A stretch of DNA of 10,336 bases from Akkermansiaceae bacterium UBA1315 (GTDB lineage Bacteria > Verrucomicrobiota > Verrucomicrobiia > Verrucomicrobiales > Akkermansiaceae). Below, piece by piece: positions 1 through 6,854 of this stretch. The stretch's first letter is position 1. Each line of letters starts with the position of its first letter. The notes below the pieces were generated by a model, which did no database searches, was not told the origin of the DNA, and was given only the letters and a program-made list of their open reading frames with translations. The translations under genes were made by a program, and so were the position numbers. Location of the stretch: the NCBI GenBank assembly GCA_002307065.1, contig DBTN01000037.1, positions 124,753 through 135,088 of the forward strand. The letters run 5' to 3'.

Positions 1-231
1 GCCCGGGGTGTCGACGATGTTGATCGTGTAACCTTCCCAGTGAATGGAAGTGTTTTTCGCCTTGATGGTGATGCCTTTTTCTTTCTCAAGGTCCATCGAG
101 TCCATCGCACGCTCTTGCTGCGCCTGGTTGTCACGGTAGGTGCCGCCGGCTTGGAGAAGCTGATCGACGAGAGTGGTCTTGCCGTGGTCAACGTGGGCAA
201 TGATGGCGAGATTTCGAATTTTGAGAGACAT
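1..231 (-). CDS. typA: TypA/BipA ribosome-associated GTPase, N-terminal part (runs off left edge)
   Basis: The 77 visible residues begin MSLKIRNLAIIAHVDHGKTT, which holds the P-loop (G1, AHVDHGKTT) of translational GTPases. They continue through the G2/switch I segment (ERAMDSMDLEKEKGITI) and stop inside G3 at DTPG. The short N-terminus before the P-loop and the spacing RDNQ..ERAMDSMDLEKEKGITIKAKN fit TypA/BipA better than LepA or EF-G. TypA is a cytosolic GTPase that binds 70S ribosomes and supports ribosome assembly and stress or low-temperature growth. The rest of the gene, about 530 codons, lies outside the window. The ATG at 231 gives the family-typical N-terminus. A GGAGG lies about 22 nt upstream, too far to be an ordinary ribosome binding site. 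The GTPase call is certain; the subfamily is very likely. Confidence 0.93.
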   Translation of the reverse strand, partial: MSLKIRNLAIIAHVDHGKTTLVDQLLQAGGTYRDNQAQQERAMDSMDLEKEKGITIKAKNTSIHWEGYTINIVDTPG

Positions 232-371
232 GAGACAAATGGGTAAAAAGAATACCTCCGGGCGCGCGGGGCCGGGGCTATGCCGGGTTTTTGCTCCCGT
301 GGCAAGGCGCGATTTTGTTGAAAATTTAAGACGGCAGGAAAAATCACACGGCTAAGACAGCTGCCGCACGC

Positions 372-683
372 CTAAAGCGTCATCCTGAGATTCCAAATCG
401 CCCGGACCGTATTCAAATCGCCCGGAGTCAGTTTTCCTAGACGTTTGATGAAAATCGTCCGCTCAGCCGTGACCAGCCGATCGAGGCGAGCCACCGAATT
501 TTTCAGCAATCCGGCCGCTTGCCAATCCGCCAGTTCTACATCTGAAGGACTTTTCGCAGTCGAAGATGTCACGCGACAAATCACTGCGTCCGAATTCAAA
601 TCGAAAAGAATCAACGCGGGTCGAACCTTACTCCCGACGCCCGACGTGAATGGAAACCTGCAAAGAACGATATCGCCAAACAT
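372..683 (-). CDS. MazF/PemK-family toxin, probable mRNA interferase
   Basis: This 103-residue protein opens with GDIVLCRFPFTSG (residues 3-15) and then KVRPALIL (19-26), the classic PemK/MazF beta-barrel signature (G-D-I/V near the N-terminus, R-P-A-L-I/V). ICRVTSSTA further on matches the family's conserved T-S-S segment near the active site. Length is normal for the family. MazF-like toxins are cytosolic endoribonucleases that cut mRNA and stop growth until neutralised by a co-expressed antitoxin. The start overlaps the stop of the upstream antitoxin gene by one base (TGATG), so the two are almost certainly translated together. The family call is firm; RNase activity and cleavage site are not shown by the sequence. 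The gene ends about 140 nt before typA on the same strand. Confidence 0.88.
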   Translation of the reverse strand: MFGDIVLCRFPFTSGVGSKVRPALILFDLNSDAVICRVTSSTAKSPSDVELADWQAAGLLKNSVARLDRLVTAERTIFIKRLGKLTPGDLNTVRAIWNLRMTL

Positions 684-895
684 CAGGCCAGAGTGTCGTA
701 AATGGCGTCTTCAGCCTCATCATCCCGGAGAAACTGCTGGTAGGCACCGGTTTGCCAATCCGCATCCTCTTCGGAGTTCTCCGGAAGGACGATGATTCGA
801 GCTCGACCGGTTTTGGGAAGTTTCTCGGCAACGTCCTTCGGAATCAGCAAATTCAACGAGCCGGATAACTCCGCAGTAAATTCGACGGCTTGCAT
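683..895 (-). CDS. AbrB-like antitoxin, partner of the MazF-type toxin
   Basis: This 70-residue acidic protein starts MQAVEFTAELSGSLNLLIPK and continues with KLPKTGRARIIVLP. That pattern, a short strand, a turn, I-P-K/E, then G-x-x-x-x-I-I-V-L, is the swapped-hairpin (AbrB/MazE-like) DNA-binding fold common in antitoxins. The C-terminal half (residues 39-70, rich in D/E with aromatics) should be the flexible toxin-binding tail. The ATG at 895 was chosen because the longer frame to 1000 adds 35 residues without family character and nearly reaches the divergent MYG1 start. The stop codon overlaps the toxin ATG. AbrB-type antitoxins usually repress their own operon; the promoter must lie in 896-1002. 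The exact antitoxin family is inferred from pattern and context. Confidence 0.8.
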   Translation of the reverse strand: MQAVEFTAELSGSLNLLIPKDVAEKLPKTGRARIIVLPENSEEDADWQTGAYQQFLRDDEAEDAIYDTLA

Positions 896-1002
896 GAGCC
901 TAAGATAGCGACTTTTGCGGAAATGGCGAGTGCTCAGTTCGGAATCGATTTCTCCAAAAAACTTCCCCTCCGAGCCGCACGCTCTAAGGTGCGCGTCCAT
1001 TC
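896..1002. promoter_or_regulatory. Divergent intergenic region between the toxin-antitoxin operon and the MYG1 gene
   Basis: The 107 bp between two divergent starts must carry both promoters. A small inverted repeat (CGCAC at 976-980, GTGCG at 989-993) lies about 10 bp before the MYG1 ATG and could be an operator. No convincing -35/-10 pair was picked out. Confidence 0.4.
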
Positions 1003-1866
1003 ATGAGCTTTTCCCTGATTCTTACCCACCCCGGCGGTTCCCATAAGGACGAGTTCCTCGCCTGCTGCCTGCTGGTCGCCGTGGATCGCGTCGCCATCGT
1101 CCGCCGCGAACCGACGCCGGAGGACCTCGCCGACGCTTCGATCGCGGTGGTAGACGTCGGTGGAGAACACGTCGCGGATCGCGGAAATTTCGACCACCAC
1201 CAGTTTCCCAAAGATCACCCTCCGGTTTGCGCACTGAGCCTCGTTTTGCAGCATCTCGGAGTATATGAAGACGCTCGGGAGTTTTGCGACTGGCTGGAAC
1301 CGGCGGAGTGGTTCGATACCCGTGGCCCGAACGAAACGGCGAAATGGCTCGGCCTGCCCCGTGAAACGCTTTCGAAACTGAATTCCCCCGTCGACCTCAC
1401 GCTCCTCCGCCGGTTCGCTGGAAGCTCGCGCCTCGAGCCGGGCGAACCGCTCTGGGAAGTGATGCGCTGGATCGGCGAAGATCTGCTCGGTTACTTGAAA
1501 AACCTCCGCGAACGCCTCGACCTGATCGAAAAAACCGCCGAAATCTGGGAAATCCCCACCCCAACCGGTTCGTTCCGCGCGATTTTCATGCCACGCACCG
1601 AGCCGATGCCCGAAGAGCCCTCCTCCGGATTGGGCCGCTATATTCAATCGCTTCCCGAAAATCAGGCCGTTTCCGCTCTGGTTTACCCGGATCGGCGCGG
1701 CGGCGGTTTCGGACTTTCCCGCCACAACGACCATCCGCAGCTTGATTTCACTCGGATTCAGGATGAACCGGATGTCCATTTTGCGCACGCCCGCGGCTTC
1801 GTCGCAAAGACCTCAGCCGCCGACCCAGAACGCCTTAAAGCCCTGCTCGCCGCCTCGTGGTTATAA
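1003..1866 (+). CDS. MYG1-family (UPF0160) DHH-type metal-dependent phosphohydrolase/exonuclease
   Basis: This 287-residue protein carries the MYG1 family signatures: THPGGSHKDEFLAC (residues 8-21; His9, His14 and Asp16 are likely metal ligands), VVDVGG (49-54, Asp51), and FDHHQ (63-67, the DHH motif). The C-terminal segment FAHARGFVAKTSA matches the family's conserved H-x-x-x-F/G-F end motif. Eukaryotic MYG1 is a 3'-5' RNA exonuclease of nucleus and mitochondria; bacterial members are mostly uncharacterised DHH-like hydrolases. It is slightly shorter than eukaryotic MYG1, as usual for bacteria. The ATG at 1003 puts the first metal motif at residue 8, as expected. No good ribosome binding site is present. 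The next gene begins within 70 nt on the same strand, so they may be an operon. Family call is secure; substrate unknown. Confidence 0.88.
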   Translation: MSFSLILTHPGGSHKDEFLACCLLVAVDRVAIVRREPTPEDLADASIAVVDVGGEHVADRGNFDHHQFPKDHPPVCALSLVLQHLGVYEDAREFCDWLEPAEWFDTRGPNETAKWLGLPRETLSKLNSPVDLTLLRRFAGSSRLEPGEPLWEVMRWIGEDLLGYLKNLRERLDLIEKTAEIWEIPTPTGSFRAIFMPRTEPMPEEPSSGLGRYIQSLPENQAVSALVYPDRRGGGFGLSRHNDHPQLDFTRIQDEPDVHFAHARGFVAKTSAADPERLKALLAASWL

Positions 1867-1931
1867 ACTGAGACGGCTTCGTGCAAAATGATCCCTTGCG
1901 ACCAGTTCCTTTAGTTTTAAAATCCAGCCTC

Positions 1932-3146
1932 ATGCCCCAGCTCGCTGCCCCTTCCGATCTCGATTACCTCGACGAGAAAATCTTGCTGCATCCGGAAAAC
2001 CGGAAATTCCCGCCCTTCGACCTCGTCCGGTTGCTCGACACGGTCTTCACGCCGACCCAAAACTGCCGCGTCTGCGTGCTGGTGGATTTCGACGAACCCG
2101 CCGAATTGATCAAAAATTTCGAATTCCTGAATCGCGACGGATTTCCGATTCAGAAAAAAGCCCATCAGCACTTCTACCAAGGCCTGAAAAACGGCGCGAT
2201 GGCCAAACTCGGCATGACCGGCGGCGAGCTTTTCGCCTACCGCTGCACCTACGGATCGAACCTCGATCTTGCCGACGATGTCTGGAACACGCAAGGAGAG
2301 CACCTGTCCCTCGATCGCGACATTTATCCGAACTACGACCTCATTCTCTGCATTTCCACCTTCTCGGCGACCGCGCCACTCACCGCGAAATGCAAACAAT
2401 ACGGATTCCGCGGCGCGACGCTCCACGGACTCAATGACATCATTTTAAATTCCGGCCTCGCCGTGGATTATCACCAAGTCTCCGCCGACGCCGAACGCTT
2501 GCGCCTCGCAGTGACTCAGGCCGACGCGATCGAAATCGACTTCGCCCTCGAAGACGGACGCGTCCTGACCGCCTGGCTCGGGCTCGATGGCCAAGAAGCC
2601 CAAAAATCCCACGGCCTCTGCAACGGCACCACTCCCGACATCGCAAACCTTCCCGCCGGGGAAGTTTATTTCGTCCCCGCCGATGCTCGCGGCCAGTTCC
2701 CGATGAAATACGAAGATGGCACGCTCGGTGTGTTGGAAGTCGTCGATCGATGCATCGTCCACTCGACCTTGATTCAAGGAAACCAAGCGACGATCGACGC
2801 CCACAACGCGCGCCTGCTCGACGATCCGATGACCGGCACCCTCGGTGAACTCGGTCTTGGCACCCAAGTCCTACCGGTTTCCGGGGCTGACATTCAGGAC
2901 GAAAAAGTTCTCGGCACCTGTCACCTCGCAACCGGTCGCGACGACCATCTCGGCGGCGATATTTTGCCGGAAATGTTCAAACGCCACGAGAATTCGACCC
3001 ACGACGACATCCTTTTCGCGCCTCACAAAACGCCGAACTTCAACATCCGCCAAGTCCGGATGAAACGCGGGCCGCAAACGGAAATCCTCATCGAAAATTT
3101 CCGTCCCGCCCGCTACCTGATGGAAGCTCTCCTCGCCGGACGTTGA
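1932..3146 (+). CDS. M29-like metallo-aminopeptidase (thermophilic metalloprotease type)
   Basis: The 404-residue product has the C-terminal active-site layout of peptidase family M29: NLPAGEVYFVP (Glu244), GELGLGTQ (Glu306), LGTCHLATG (His331) and STHDDILF (His357, Asp359). These match the order and approximate spacing of the dinuclear metal ligands of AmpS/AmpT-type aminopeptidases. The region after His331, GRDDHLGGD, is unusual for the family. The N-terminal half is the less conserved substrate domain. The product has no signal peptide, so it is probably cytosolic and removes N-terminal residues from peptides. The frame stays open to an ATG at 1881, which would add 17 residues, but that stretch has low GC at third codon positions, unlike the gene body, so 1932 is preferred. 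Neither start has a clear ribosome binding site. Probably co-transcribed with the MYG1 gene. Confidence 0.8.
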   Translation: MPQLAAPSDLDYLDEKILLHPENRKFPPFDLVRLLDTVFTPTQNCRVCVLVDFDEPAELIKNFEFLNRDGFPIQKKAHQHFYQGLKNGAMAKLGMTGGELFAYRCTYGSNLDLADDVWNTQGEHLSLDRDIYPNYDLILCISTFSATAPLTAKCKQYGFRGATLHGLNDIILNSGLAVDYHQVSADAERLRLAVTQADAIEIDFALEDGRVLTAWLGLDGQEAQKSHGLCNGTTPDIANLPAGEVYFVPADARGQFPMKYEDGTLGVLEVVDRCIVHSTLIQGNQATIDAHNARLLDDPMTGTLGELGLGTQVLPVSGADIQDEKVLGTCHLATGRDDHLGGDILPEMFKRHENSTHDDILFAPHKTPNFNIRQVRMKRGPQTEILIENFRPARYLMEALLAGR

Positions 3147-3201
3147 TGGGTTATTTTTCACGACCGGTTGCACATCGCTCCGTCCCACCGTTTATTCCGT
3201 C

Positions 3202-4020
3202 ATGCGCGAAACTCTCATAGTCATTGGCCTGGTCTTCCTCGCCGTGGCGTTTCGCTCCGCTAGAAACTGCGTGCTGAGGAAAATCGGCGCGCTCACGTTT
3301 CTCTCCGCCAGCTTCTTCCTGCTGTATTTTCTAACAGGAAGCGTCTGGGGCGGACTGCTCGGTGCGGCACTGTGGTTCTTCCTCCCATGGATCGAACTGC
3401 TCACCCGCGTCCGCCGCATGCGCCTCCCGCTCAATAACCGGTTGTGCCATCGCGATCTCCCCAACCCCTCGTTTTTCCCAAACGCTCCCGAAGCCGCCGC
3501 CGCAATGGAGGAAGCCGGTTTTGACCACGTTTCGGATTGCGGCTGGGAATGGGCCGGCATGCAGCAGTTTTTTCAGCTCTACTGGCACCCGGAAGAACGC
3601 GCCGTCGCCGCCATTTGCCTCTGCGAACAATGCGACGTCGCCTTTGCTTTTATCTCGATCACCTCCCATGACGCCGACGGGAAAATCTGGCGCACTACAA
3701 ATTTCCCTTTCGCCCCGACGCTCCGCTGTCCGCCGAACGTCCGCTGGAATCACGTCCCCTGTGAGCGCAGTTGTTTCCACCAGATCCTGACCAATCATCA
3801 GGAATACCTCCGCCGCATGAAAGTCCCCGCCGACCACCTCCGCATGCCGGATCCGGAGGAAATGGAAAACGCGATCGAAGAAGAAATGCGCAAACAAGTG
3901 GACCACAATCTCGCCTCCGGCATCATCCGCCTCACCGGTGACGGCCACTTCAAATACTCCAAACGCGGCCTCTTTTTCCTCTGGGGCCAGTTCGTGAAAG
4001 ACATGATCCGGCTTTCTTAA
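3202..4020 (+). CDS. Membrane-anchored protein of unknown function
   Basis: I do not recognise this 272-residue protein. It has one hydrophobic segment at about residues 4-17 (LIVIGLVFLAVAF) and a long hydrophobic stretch at about 29-66 that could hold one or two more, so the N-terminus sits in the inner membrane. Residues 70-272 are soluble and probably cytosolic or periplasmic, with several cysteines including a C-L-C-E-Q-C cluster (about residues 139-144) and later C-P-P and C-E-R-S-C motifs that could bind metal or form disulfides. A charged segment (PDPEEMENAIEEEMRKQ) near the end is likely helical. High GC at codon third positions supports real coding. It starts 55 nt after the aminopeptidase gene on the same strand. 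No function is proposed. Confidence 0.72.
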   Translation: MRETLIVIGLVFLAVAFRSARNCVLRKIGALTFLSASFFLLYFLTGSVWGGLLGAALWFFLPWIELLTRVRRMRLPLNNRLCHRDLPNPSFFPNAPEAAAAMEEAGFDHVSDCGWEWAGMQQFFQLYWHPEERAVAAICLCEQCDVAFAFISITSHDADGKIWRTTNFPFAPTLRCPPNVRWNHVPCERSCFHQILTNHQEYLRRMKVPADHLRMPDPEEMENAIEEEMRKQVDHNLASGIIRLTGDGHFKYSKRGLFFLWGQFVKDMIRLS

Positions 4021-4051
4021 AAGGCGGGCAAACCGGTGATCAAGGAATCCT

Positions 4052-4336
4052 TTAACCAAATGAAAACGTCACCGAGGACGACCGGTAACTCACCGACGCC
4101 TCCGTGAACGGATGGGTGGATGGCGGGACTTTCCCGAAAAAATACCATTCTAACAACCGACGCCCAGACACCGCAAGCTCCCGCCAACCGGTTTCAATTT
4201 TCGAAACCGCCTCACGGGAAATCCCAAGAAGCTCGGCAACATCCTCCTGCAGCATCCGCTTACTTTTGCGGAGTTTTTTCAGATTCGATCCGCAGATTTT
4301 TATGTCATTCATGATGGGTAGCGAGTTGGGATTCAT
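4052..4336 (-). CDS. Small XRE-family helix-turn-helix regulator
   Basis: Residues 9-55 of this 94-residue product form an XRE (lambda Cro/CI) domain: GSNLKKLRKSKRMLQEDVA, then ELLGISREAVSKIETG, where ISREAVSKIE is the recognition helix. Such proteins are cytosolic dimeric DNA-binding regulators, often self-repressing. The tail (WYFFGKVPPSTHPF onwards) matches nothing I know. The start is uncertain: ATG 4336 (MNPNSLP) is preceded directly by GGAAG, ATG 4312 (MNDIKICG) has no ribosome site, and a GTG at 4381 falls inside the inverted repeat and is unlikely. The gene converges on the membrane protein gene, stop to stop 31 nt apart. The large inverted repeat 4358-4419 lies 21 nt upstream and could be its operator, though this is inference. 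Confidence 0.72.
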   Translation of the reverse strand: MNPNSLPIMNDIKICGSNLKKLRKSKRMLQEDVAELLGISREAVSKIETGWRELAVSGRRLLEWYFFGKVPPSTHPFTEASVSYRSSSVTFSFG

Positions 4337-4357
4337 CTTCCGAAAATTTTGCCCGTT

Positions 4358-4419
4358 AAGGAGAGTGGATCTTCGGTCCACTCTGAATGAATGCAGTGGA
4401 CCGAAGATCCACCCTCCTT
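4358..4419. repeat. Long inverted repeat (23-bp arms, 1 mismatch), REP-like element or operator
   Basis: Arms 4358-4380 and 4397-4419 are complementary at 22 of 23 positions (mismatch at 4364/4413), around a 16-nt loop. The inner 15 bp (TGGATCTTCGGTCCA and its complement) match perfectly. Each arm can also fold on itself around CTTCGG. No T-run follows on either strand, so it is not a standard intrinsic terminator. It resembles paired REP/BIME palindromes, but no REP-associated transposase is in the window. Confidence 0.85.
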
Positions 4420-4500
4420 TAAACCGCCCGGCCGGTCACGACTCACGGAGTGAAATGTTGCGATTTTTGCCGTCGAATTCCGTCAGCTTTTTGGGGAAAT

Positions 4501-4532
4501 GCCGTCAGGAAAATATTCCAGTTCCTGACGGC
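4501..4532. repeat. Perfect 11-bp inverted repeat (GCCGTCAGGAA / TTCCTGACGGC)
   Basis: The arms at 4501-4511 and 4522-4532 flank a 10-nt spacer. Flanking bases partly extend the stem (T4500-A4533, then A4498-T4535 to G4496-C4537 after one mismatch). No T-run follows in either direction, so a protein-binding site or RNA hairpin fits better than a classic terminator. Confidence 0.7.
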
Positions 4533-4692
4533 AATTCTCTTATCTGAAACTCGCAGATGAAATTCCGGCCGTTCCGGGGGGAGTTCGTCAGCCAAACCGG
4601 CTGGAGTTCCAGCTGATTTGATTTGGAGCGGCGGGGGTTTTCACAAGCGTTTTTGTTTTGCGACAGTAGCGTTGAATCTTCTACCACCACTT

Positions 4693-4708
4693 TTTGATAT
4701 ATATCAAA
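4693..4708. promoter_or_regulatory. Perfect 16-bp palindrome containing an FNR/CRP-family box
   Basis: TTTGATATATATCAAA is fully self-complementary, and its core TTGAT-N4-ATCAA (4694-4707) equals the FNR consensus. It lies 23 nt past the stop of the collagen-like gene and about 360 bp upstream of the XRE gene on the same strand. Binding is not shown, and an AT-rich palindrome can arise by chance. Confidence 0.4.
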
Positions 4709-4730
4709 CTATCACTTCAATCTGCACGAG

Positions 4731-6035
4731 TTAGAATTTCTCAATAATGATACCGAAGTTGGAATTGGTCGATAGTGGTCCCGCCAATCGAGTGAATGTA
4801 ACCCGATAAATGGTCGAACCATTATCATCGGTGATGTGATAAACGTCCACTTCTGGCCGCGCGAGGCCGTTTGTGTTGAAATTCTGATACGTTGCGTAGT
4901 TCGCAGGGGTAAACGTTCTATTCATGCTGCTGTCGTTCACCGGAGGAGTAGAATCGATGTTCATGTAACTCGCGTTGACAACTCGAGTGGCGCTTGGCGG
5001 GTCGCTAAGGCGAATTTGTGGGACGTTGGTCGCCGAGAAGCGGAATATGAAAGATCCGACCTTGAGCTCTTTCGTGATGTCACCAGCGCTCGCCGTATAA
5101 GTGAGTTTCTTGATTTCAACGCCTGCACTGTCATTGGTAACGGACACCTTGGACCACTCAGGAGCTGCAGGGGTGCCTGAGTTAATATACAGACCCTTGG
5201 TAAACAAAGTGCTGTCAGTGGTGCTGTAAACCACCAGACCCGTCGCCGGGGAAGGAATCGTCACCCCGTCGGTGATGCCTGTCAGGGCCACCCGCGGAGG
5301 GAGGAATCCTTTGTTGGTCGCACTTGCATCCAAAATGGCGCTTGCATCTGGTGCAGTCGTGCCAACTCCGACACGACCAGTGCCGGTGGTGGAAAAGGAC
5401 AGGGTGTTGGCTCCTTGGGTCACAACCCGGTTGCCTGCAAGCGTACCGTCGGCAGTATAAATATTAGTTCCACCGGTTGGCAAGGTCACCGTTCCTCCCC
5501 CATCGGAGAGCGTTAAATCTGAGCCGCTTAAAGTTAGGGTTTGAGGGATGCCCACACCGGCAGGACCCTGCGGACCGGTAGCTCCTGTCGCGCCCGTTGC
5601 CCCGGTTTCACCGGTTTCACCGGTGTCGCCTTTTTCTCCTTGAGGACCGGTTGGGCCCGTTGGACCGGTTGCGCCAGCGACGCCTTCGAAATCCTTATCA
5701 ATGGTCAACGCGACATTTCCGGTATCAGGATCGATGATGGTCACACTCGTCGTCCGCAACGGAATCAAATCCACCGGATCAATTTCCGCTCCCGTGTCGT
5801 CATAACCCGTGAACTGACCGACAGGAGCCACGAAATTAGCGAGCCCAACTCCCGGTGTCAGCCATGAACCGGTGACCGCAGAAGGATAGGTCAGGATGGG
5901 AACCTCGTAAATTTCTCCAGTTCCACCAAGAACCACCCCGTCGCTTGCCGTTACAATTTGAGCATATCCTGTAGGAGCGCCAGTGAGAGCGGCAATCGCA
6001 AAAGCCGCCATATAACAATTCGATTTCGATTTCAT
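4731..6035 (-). CDS. Secreted collagen-like protein A with beta-rich C-terminal head
   Basis: 434 residues. A signal peptide (MKSKSNCYMAAFAIAALTG, cleavage probably at about residue 25, before Gln) sends it across the inner membrane. Residues 30-120 form an N-terminal domain almost identical to that of collagen-like protein B. Residues 121-162 are about fourteen Gly-X-Y triplets (GPTGPTGPQGEKGDTGETGE and on), expected to form a short triple helix. GRVGVGTTAPDASAILD (220-236) and GFLPPRVALT (243-252), SPATGLVVYST (262-272) match the head region of Bacteroidetes/Verrucomicrobia tail-fibre-like adhesins. The remaining 160 residues are beta-rich, without a recognised domain; no S74 domain is present. 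The leader has no Shine-Dalgarno. It starts 34 nt after the PEP-CTERM gene, so they are likely one operon. Role as a trimeric surface or extracellular fibre is inferred. Confidence 0.85.
   Translation of the reverse strand: MKSKSNCYMAAFAIAALTGAPTGYAQIVTASDGVVLGGTGEIYEVPILTYPSAVTGSWLTPGVGLANFVAPVGQFTGYDDTGAEIDPVDLIPLRTTSVTIIDPDTGNVALTIDKDFEGVAGATGPTGPTGPQGEKGDTGETGETGATGATGATGPQGPAGVGIPQTLTLSGSDLTLSDGGGTVTLPTGGTNIYTADGTLAGNRVVTQGANTLSFSTTGTGRVGVGTTAPDASAILDASATNKGFLPPRVALTGITDGVTIPSPATGLVVYSTTDSTLFTKGLYINSGTPAAPEWSKVSVTNDSAGVEIKKLTYTASAGDITKELKVGSFIFRFSATNVPQIRLSDPPSATRVVNASYMNIDSTPPVNDSSMNRTFTPANYATYQNFNTNGLARPEVDVYHITDDNGSTIYRVTFTRLAGPLSTNSNFGIIIEKF
5550..5675 (-). repeat. Gly-X-Y collagen-like coding repeat of protein A
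   Basis: About fourteen 9-bp units, each coding for a Gly-X-Y triplet, mostly GAT, GPT, GET and GPQ. Compared with the matching stretch in protein B, one extra 9-bp unit (TTTCACCGG on the plus strand) doubles the GET triplet, consistent with in-frame slippage. Confidence 0.9.
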
Positions 6036-6069
6036 ATTTAAAATTATTCTAATTTTTTAACTCTTTAGA

Positions 6070-6789
6070 TCATGCACGACGACGGCGTATTAAAACCAAC
6101 ATACCTACTCCTCCTAACAACACGGCACTTGGTTCAGGAATCACCATCACCGTGGTTACCGAGAACCCAGGACGGAAAGCCGCTGTTGTGGAACTCTCCG
6201 TATAAGTATTCATCACTTGGGTAGGAGTCTGACTGTCACCATTGCCAATCGTGAAACCCGTCAGAGCGACAGATAGAGGGATTTCAATCCCAATGAATCC
6301 GCCTTCGTCTGTGGGCTCCGTGACGGTGAAGCTTCCTACCGCATTCGTCGTTGAATTGAGACCGCTGTAGATCGTGAAGGTATTGGTTGCCCCGTTGGGA
6401 GAAATCGTTGCCACATACAACCACAACGTGACGGAGGTGATTTGTTCGACCGATCCGTCAACCCCGGTTCCAATATCCTTACCAAAAGAACCCAGAAAAA
6501 AAACCGAACTGATCCGATTGCTATTTAATGCGGTGGGGCTTGAAGCACTCATCAAACCGGTGTCGGTGATATTTCCATCGTTGTGCCGGATTTGCCAAGA
6601 GTTGTATCCAGAGTCCGCCAGGCTATGCAGAAAGTCATAACCACTGCCTTGGACGTTTTCACCGTAGAAATAAGAATACGTATCTCCGGCGACTTGCGCG
6701 TTCGCCACCGCGGCGGAGCCGATCACCAGCGAGGCAACAAGCCATCGCTTCAATTTCCCTGCGGGGGCATGGGATGTTTTTTGTTTCAT
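6070..6789 (-). CDS. PEP-CTERM sorted secreted protein A
   Basis: 239 residues. The N-terminus has a basic region (KLKRW) and a hydrophobic core (LVASLVIGSAAVANA), with likely signal peptidase cleavage ANA/Q at 31/32. The C-terminus is a textbook PEP-CTERM signal: PEP at 218-220, a hydrophobic helix (about 221-234) and RRRR (235-238). Exosortase-type enzymes recognise and process this signal in exopolysaccharide-producing Gram-negative bacteria; no exosortase gene is in the window. The mature domain (32-216) is beta-rich, with GFIGIEIPLSVALTGFTIGN and many Thr/Ser/Asn residues, a likely jelly-roll-like extracellular fold that I cannot name. It is the first gene of a pair with collagen-like protein A. 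A 52-nt gap separates it from the ribbon-helix-helix gene upstream. No ribosome site is obvious. Confidence 0.9.
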   Translation of the reverse strand: MKQKTSHAPAGKLKRWLVASLVIGSAAVANAQVAGDTYSYFYGENVQGSGYDFLHSLADSGYNSWQIRHNDGNITDTGLMSASSPTALNSNRISSVFFLGSFGKDIGTGVDGSVEQITSVTLWLYVATISPNGATNTFTIYSGLNSTTNAVGSFTVTEPTDEGGFIGIEIPLSVALTGFTIGNGDSQTPTQVMNTYTESSTTAAFRPGFSVTTVMVIPEPSAVLLGGVGMLVLIRRRRA

Positions 6790-6818
6790 GTCGTATGTTT
6801 TTTATTGGGGAGAGGGGA

Positions 6819-6854
6819 GGTCATTGGCCAGCGGTCATTGGTCATGAGTCATGG
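6819..6854. repeat. Heptad-phased GTCAT repeats
   Basis: GTCAT occurs at 6820, 6834, 6841 and 6848, giving spacings of 14, 7 and 7. The last three are tandem 7-mers (GTCATTG, GTCATGA, GTCATGG). The array lies in the gap upstream of PEP-CTERM gene A and overlaps the stop of the preceding small gene. It resembles the short heptameric tandem repeats seen in some cyanobacteria and other genomes. Confidence 0.75.

Larger units (their letters stand above)
4412..4730. other. Non-coding region with clustered small palindromes and CGTCAG repeats
   Basis: No credible gene is present; a 61-codon minus-strand frame at 4505-4690 has no recognisable features. The region holds the right arm of the large inverted repeat, three direct and one inverted copy of CGTCAG (4481, 4503, 4525 inverted, 4586), the 11-bp inverted repeat 4501-4532, a 6-bp one (GCTGGA at 4600, TCCAGC at 4608), and the TTTGATATATATCAAA palindrome at 4693. 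It separates the collagen-like gene from the XRE gene on the same strand, so it serves as the 3' region of one and the upstream region of the other. Confidence 0.7.

Noticed and set aside
330..371. A possible terminator after the toxin gene (CGGC..GCCG then a T-run)
   Set aside because: The stem is only four pairs and the T-run is offset by several bases; too weak to list.
896..1000. A longer antitoxin start at 1000, adding 35 residues
   Set aside because: The extra residues have no family character and would leave only 2 bp to the divergent MYG1 start, with no room for promoters.
934..1788. A 284-codon open frame antisense to the MYG1 gene
   Set aside because: It overlaps a gene with clear family motifs on the other strand and has no recognisable domain; it is an effect of high third-position GC.
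4505..4690. A possible 61-residue minus-strand gene
   Set aside because: No motif, no start signal, and it runs across several palindromes; more likely non-coding.
5550..5675. Tandem 9-bp repeats as a CRISPR-like array
   Set aside because: The units are directly adjacent, encode Gly-X-Y triplets in a long open frame, and have no spacers.
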